From DAOUGC01 sp034429695 (GTDB taxonomy: Bacteria; Chloroflexota; Anaerolineae; Anaerolineales; Anaerolineaceae), in assembly GCA_034429695.1 (NCBI GenBank), contig DAOUGC010000083.1:1-6466 (forward strand): 6,466 nt of DNA, read 5' to 3'. Under the pieces are notes generated by a model. That model searched no databases. It was given only the letters and a program-made list of their open reading frames with translations, and was not told the origin of the DNA. The position numbers were made by a program, and so were the translations under genes. Positions within the stretch are counted from its first letter, which is position 1. Each line of letters opens with the position of its first letter. Shown piece after piece: positions 3,799 to 6,466 of this stretch.

Positions 3799-4495
3799 AC
3801 AACTGAATAATATGCCGGATGTGGTCCAGCTCGTGCCAGATGGCGCGGCGCACCACCTTCCGCGGTGACCAGAACTCGCCACCCGTGCCCACCACCTGGG
3901 TGCTTCCCACCAGGTCCGGCAGGCTTGCGATCAGCCGTTGACGCACCACTGGCAATGCCTCAAACACATCCTCCGGCAGCGCTTCGCGCGGGCCGCCCGC
4001 CATGCCCAATCGGTCCAGATACCACCACTCGGCGCGGGCAATGTGCCTGAGGATGCCGCGTATCGACCAGCGCTGTCCTTCCAGCTTGATATCCAGTTTA
4101 TCACCGCGCAACCCGGATACCAGCGCCAGCAGATCCTGGCGCGCCCAGCCCAGCAGCAATTCATCCCGGCGAACATCCTCAGCGGTCAGGGGCAACCAGT
4201 CACGGTGGAACCATGCATTGATTTCAATGCCGTCCTGGCTTTCCAGCGGCTGCAGGTCGTCGCCGACGTGATAACACTGCCAGGTATCCTCCAGACGGAT
4301 GTCAATGCCCGCCGGTTGGAACCACGGCTCGCGGGTGTGTGCCTGCATCCACGCAATATAATCGGGGATGGCCTGCCCCATGGCGATCACCGCTGATGGA
4401 CCGTCGGCGCCGTAGGCAAAACAACCGGGATGTTCCAGTGCCCAGGCAAGCGAGCGACCCTCAATTCCATTTTCAAGCCCAATCAGCACCCGCAT
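3794..4495 (-). CDS. DinB-family protein with HicB-like N-terminus
   Basis: The 233-residue product has a C-terminal DinB/YfiT-type four-helix bundle from about residue 104. Candidate metal-binding histidines are H151 in ILRHIARAEWWYLDRL and H221/H225 in AIWHELDHIRH, matching the family's H...HxxxH triad. DinB-fold proteins include thiol-dependent transferases and many of unknown role. Residues 1-50 read like a HicB-type partial RNase H fold: a first strand MRVLIGLE, then the turn HPGCFAYGADGPSAVIAMGQAI and a helix, the pattern (PGCF.xG followed by an amphipathic helix) found in HicB antitoxins and stand-alone relatives. No HicA toxin gene is adjacent. The start is supported by GGAGG (4502-4506) 6 nt upstream. 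A possible -10, TTTAAT, lies at 4517-4512. The fold is fairly sure; the reaction is unknown. Confidence 0.75.
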   Translation of the reverse strand: MRVLIGLENGIEGRSLAWALEHPGCFAYGADGPSAVIAMGQAIPDYIAWMQAHTREPWFQPAGIDIRLEDTWQCYHVGDDLQPLESQDGIEINAWFHRDWLPLTAEDVRRDELLLGWARQDLLALVSGLRGDKLDIKLEGQRWSIRGILRHIARAEWWYLDRLGMAGGPREALPEDVFEALPVVRQRLIASLPDLVGSTQVVGTGGEFWSPRKVVRRAIWHELDHIRHIIQLL

Positions 4496-4526
4496 GGTTT
4501 TCCTCCGTTTTATTAAAGCTTAACAC

Positions 4527-4559
4527 AAAAGGCACGAACTTCATCCCGAAATTCATGCC
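4527..4559 (-). terminator. Intrinsic terminator of the STAS-like gene
   Basis: On the minus strand GGCATGAATTTC (4559-4548), loop GGGAT, GAAGTTCGTGCC (4542-4531) and TTTT follow in order. In minus-strand RNA the 12-bp stem is uninterrupted, two pairs being G-U wobbles. On the plus strand the same positions are C/A mismatches. This asymmetry and the U-tract show that it serves the gene ending at 4596, and it isolates the DinB-like gene downstream. Confidence 0.7.
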
Positions 4560-4595
4560 ATTCTTTTTAATTCTAAATTGTCTTTAATCGGCGTT

Positions 4596-4961
4596 CTACT
4601 GATTACACAACCATTCCAGCGCCTGTTCACGGGTCTGAAAACTGACAAAGTTGCGCCCCGAGAACTTGGAGACGGCTGTCATGCCCACCTGTAACATGCC
4701 ACTGACACCCACCACACAGGAAGCCTTGATGTAAGGTGTGTTGGCTTTGGTGAATTCCTTCATGGCGTTCAGAATTTCACTGTTGAACATCACGCCGGTG
4801 GCATCGAACACCGCCAGCACCGAGTTTTGCGGCTGACTGGCAATTAGATTGCGGGCGAATTCAATCCGGTTGGTGAATTCGGGTCCTGGTTTGAGGTGGG
4901 TGAAATCCTCAATCAATATTCTCTTGCCGTTGTATGTGGTGAAGTAAACCTTGTCTTCCAT
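4596..4961 (-). CDS. SpoIIAA/STAS-like small protein
   Basis: The 121-residue product resembles the SpoIIAA-like (STAS/SEC14-type) family of small single-domain cytoplasmic proteins. Visible features are a core strand VLAVFDATG (residues 48-56), a helix MKEFTKANTPYIKAS, a second strand VVGVSG (83-88) and the C-terminal helix TREQALEWL (110-118), giving the alternating beta-alpha order of the fold. The family is mostly uncharacterised; no anti-sigma factor or kinase partner lies next to it, so a regulatory role is not shown. The start at 4961 is chosen for GGGAGGG (4974-4968) 6 nt upstream. An in-frame start at 5009 would add 16 residues overlapping the promoter and is rejected. It has its own extended -10 promoter and its own terminator, so it is probably monocistronic. 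Confidence 0.7.
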   Translation of the reverse strand: MEDKVYFTTYNGKRILIEDFTHLKPGPEFTNRIEFARNLIASQPQNSVLAVFDATGVMFNSEILNAMKEFTKANTPYIKASCVVGVSGMLQVGMTAVSKFSGRNFVSFQTREQALEWLCNQ

Positions 4962-4999
4962 GGAAAACCCTCCCATTAATGATTTACAGCAGTGGATCC

Positions 5000-5008
5000 A
5001 TTCTAGCA
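5000..5008 (-). promoter_or_regulatory. Extended -10 promoter of the STAS-like gene
   Basis: The minus strand reads TGC followed by TAGAAT (5008 to 5000), matching the TGn extended -10 form that can work without a good -35. A TTGATA upstream is 23 nt away, too far. The start would be near 4993, leaving a leader of about 32 nt with the ribosome binding site. Confidence 0.5.
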
Positions 5009-5059
5009 AGCAGCCTGTGGGAGGGCCCTATCAATTTCCTAACTGCGGGTGGAAACGCT

Positions 5060-5806
5060 TTACACTTTTGTACGGTTGATGCGCGCCTGCAACGCCAGGT
5101 AAAGCACCACCGAGCCAGCCACTGCAGCGTTCAATGATTCCACCCGTCCCTGCATGGGCAGGCGCACCAGCACGTCGCAGGATTTTCTCACCAGGTCGCG
5201 CATGCCTTCACCCTCGCTGCCCACCACCAGTGCCAGTGCGCCGTCCAGACGCACCTGTTCCACCGGCTGGGCCTGGGGGCTGCCTTCCAGCCCGACCACC
5301 CATGCCCCGGCTTCCTTGAGTTCGTTGATGGCCTGCGCCAGGTTGATCTGCGCCACCAGCATGTGCTCGCTGGCGCCAGCGGATGCACTCACCACCGCTG
5401 GGGTCACCTCGGCGGCGCGGCGCAGCGGGATGAGCACTCCGTGCACGCCCACCGCCTCGGCGGTGCGCAGCAGTGTACCAAGGTTTTGCGGGTTCTGGAT
5501 CACGTCCAGCACCAGCACAAACGGCGGTTGCTGGCGTTTTTCAGCCAGGTCGAGGATGTCCACCAGTGCAGAATACGGGTAAGCGCTGGTCTCAAGCGCC
5601 ACACCCTGATGGTTCTCCCCCAGCGGGTCCAACTGACGGCGATCAACGCTCTCGATGGCCAGCTTGCGCTGCGCACCCAGACGCAAAATGTCCCGCAGGC
5701 GGCCCTTTTCCTCCACACCACGCGCCACCCACAACCGAAAAACATGCCGGCGTCTGGCCTGCAGCACTTCATAAACCGGATTGCGTCCGGTGATCCATTC
5801 TTTCAT
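5060..5806 (-). CDS. rlmB: 23S rRNA 2'-O-methyltransferase, TrmH/RlmB family
   Basis: The 248-residue protein is a SPOUT-class TrmH-family enzyme that uses S-adenosylmethionine to methylate a ribose 2'-OH. The best match is RlmB, which modifies G2251 (E. coli numbering) in the 23S rRNA P-loop. The N-terminal part, ITGRNPVYEVLQARRR, is the substrate-binding domain typical of RlmB. The three SPOUT motifs are complete: DVIQNPQNLGTLLRTAEAVG (residues 101-120, with N108 and R114), LALVVGSEGEGM (191-202, E200) and VRLPMQGRVESLNAAVAG (214-231, S224 and N226). Length is normal for RlmB (about 245). The start has GGAG (5815-5812) 5 nt upstream. The gene follows the methyltransferase at 5837 by 30 nt on the same strand and probably shares its transcript. 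The target nucleotide is inferred from the family; a related TrmH enzyme with another rRNA target is possible. Confidence 0.9.
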   Translation of the reverse strand: MKEWITGRNPVYEVLQARRRHVFRLWVARGVEEKGRLRDILRLGAQRKLAIESVDRRQLDPLGENHQGVALETSAYPYSALVDILDLAEKRQQPPFVLVLDVIQNPQNLGTLLRTAEAVGVHGVLIPLRRAAEVTPAVVSASAGASEHMLVAQINLAQAINELKEAGAWVVGLEGSPQAQPVEQVRLDGALALVVGSEGEGMRDLVRKSCDVLVRLPMQGRVESLNAAVAGSVVLYLALQARINRTKV

Positions 5807-5836
5807 TTCGGCTCCGTTATCTCAGGGAGATGATCA

Positions 5837-6466
5837 TCAACCTGCGGGGGGAACATTCATAAAATAAATGCCGGTAAACGGGGTGATCTGCTCGTAACGC
5901 ACGCCGAGTCCGGCAGCGTTCATGGCTGCAATGGCTTCATCTGCCACCCAGAAGTGCTCCTCCTCCCATTCATCCGCCAGGGCAGCACGCAGCGCATCCA
6001 GTTCCACCCGCGAGGGGAAGGACAGATCGGCGATGACCATGCGCCCGCCCGGCATGATATGCCGCCGGATTTCGAGCAGCAGGTCAATTTTTTGGTTCAA
6101 CGGGAAATGGTGGAACACATAAGCCGATACAGCGCAGTGGAAGGGCTGGCTTAATTCAACAGGCCAGCCATCGCGCAGGTCGGCGAGGATGAACTCAGCC
6201 TCGGGCAGCCGCTGCCGGGCGATAACCAGCATGGAGGCGGCGAAGTCCGTTCCGGTGACACGGCAACCGGCATCGTCAAACAGGGCGCTCAACTGTCCTG
6301 TACCGGCGCCAAGGTCCAGCACACGTTCACCGCGCGAGGGCTGCGCCAGTTCAAAGGTGCGTTGCAGCACGGTGCGGTAACCGGTAAATGGAAACCCCGC
6401 CTCCTGCGCGACTTCGCCATCGTACTCAGCCGCCCATTGGTCAAAGGCTTCAGCCGGGAAATCATT
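5837..6466 (-). CDS. Class I SAM-dependent methyltransferase (5' partial)
   Basis: The frame stays open to the window edge, so the start codon lies outside; 209 residues are visible, beginning NDFPAEAFDQWAAEYDGEVA. A GTG inside the frame at 6370 is not the start, because coding similarity continues upstream (FDQWAAEYD is the usual opening of this family, so only a residue or two may be missing). Motif I is VLDLGAGTGQLS (residues 49-60), the acidic ribose-binding residue is D74 in GTDFA, and the MPGGRMVIAD loop (138-147) follows. The closest known type is the YrrT-like group of Methyltransf_11/25 enzymes, whose substrate is usually unknown. It sits 30 nt upstream of rlmB, which suggests co-transcription, though a link to rRNA modification is only a possibility. 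Confidence 0.85.
   Translation of the reverse strand, partial: NDFPAEAFDQWAAEYDGEVAQEAGFPFTGYRTVLQRTFELAQPSRGERVLDLGAGTGQLSALFDDAGCRVTGTDFAASMLVIARQRLPEAEFILADLRDGWPVELSQPFHCAVSAYVFHHFPLNQKIDLLLEIRRHIMPGGRMVIADLSFPSRVELDALRAALADEWEEEHFWVADEAIAAMNAAGLGVRYEQITPFTGIYFMNVPPAG

Noticed and set aside
3794..4495. HicAB toxin-antitoxin system
   Set aside because: Only a HicB-like segment within a larger protein is seen; no HicA-sized gene flanks it.
4962..5009. 16-residue N-terminal extension of the STAS-like protein
   Set aside because: It overlaps the extended -10 promoter, and a strong ribosome binding site precedes the internal ATG at 4961.
5013..5024. 12-mer GCCTGTGGGAGG shared with 1231-1242
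   Set aside because: One or more exact 12-mer matches are expected by chance in a window this long, and the contexts are unrelated.

Overview
The window looks like a chromosomal segment from a member of the Chloroflexota, most likely class Anaerolineae. This rests on the gene set (a SpoVS homologue, a short 2[4Fe-4S] ferredoxin, a TrmH-family rRNA methyltransferase) and above all on the protein at 1692-3134. That protein joins one N-terminal membrane segment to a long Thr/Ala/Pro linker and a WD40/TolB-like propeller, an architecture frequent in Anaerolineae. The taxonomic call is an inference; there is no rRNA gene or other marker to fix it.

Layout. 1-442: spoVS (+) behind a plausible housekeeping promoter. 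512-1165 (-): a deoxynucleoside kinase, convergent with spoVS, whose -10 box lies exactly 6 nt before its ATG, implying a leaderless mRNA. 1251-1294: a strong hairpin terminator separating the kinase from the ferredoxin gene (1309-1482, -), which has a TTGACA promoter and a good ribosome binding site. 1692-3134 (+): the anchored propeller protein, divergent from the ferredoxin.

3135-3793 is the unusual part: 659 nt between two convergent genes without an intact gene. It holds five REP-like palindromes (stem GGTGGG...CCCACC, 5' GTAG foot) in strictly alternating orientation, with compensating changes in their stems. The last two lie inside a 349-bp element with perfect 16-bp terminal inverted repeats, flanked on both sides by the same 10-bp direct repeat. 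That element also carries a 56-codon stub resembling the N-terminus of an IS4-type transposase. A 7-bp tandem repeat follows and runs into the stop codon of the next gene.

3794-4495 (-): a DinB-fold protein with a HicB-like N-terminal segment. 4527-4559: a terminator whose stem is continuous only in minus-strand RNA. 4596-4961 (-): a small SpoIIAA/STAS-like protein with an extended -10 promoter. 5060-5806 (-): an RlmB-type 23S rRNA 2'-O-methyltransferase, 30 nt downstream of a class I SAM-dependent methyltransferase (5837 to the window edge, start codon outside); these two probably share a transcript.

The genes do not form one pathway. They are mostly single-gene housekeeping or accessory transcription units, each with its own promoter and/or terminator, plus a repeat-rich insertion hotspot between convergent genes. 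No defence system, toxin-antitoxin pair, CRISPR array, tRNA or rRNA was found.
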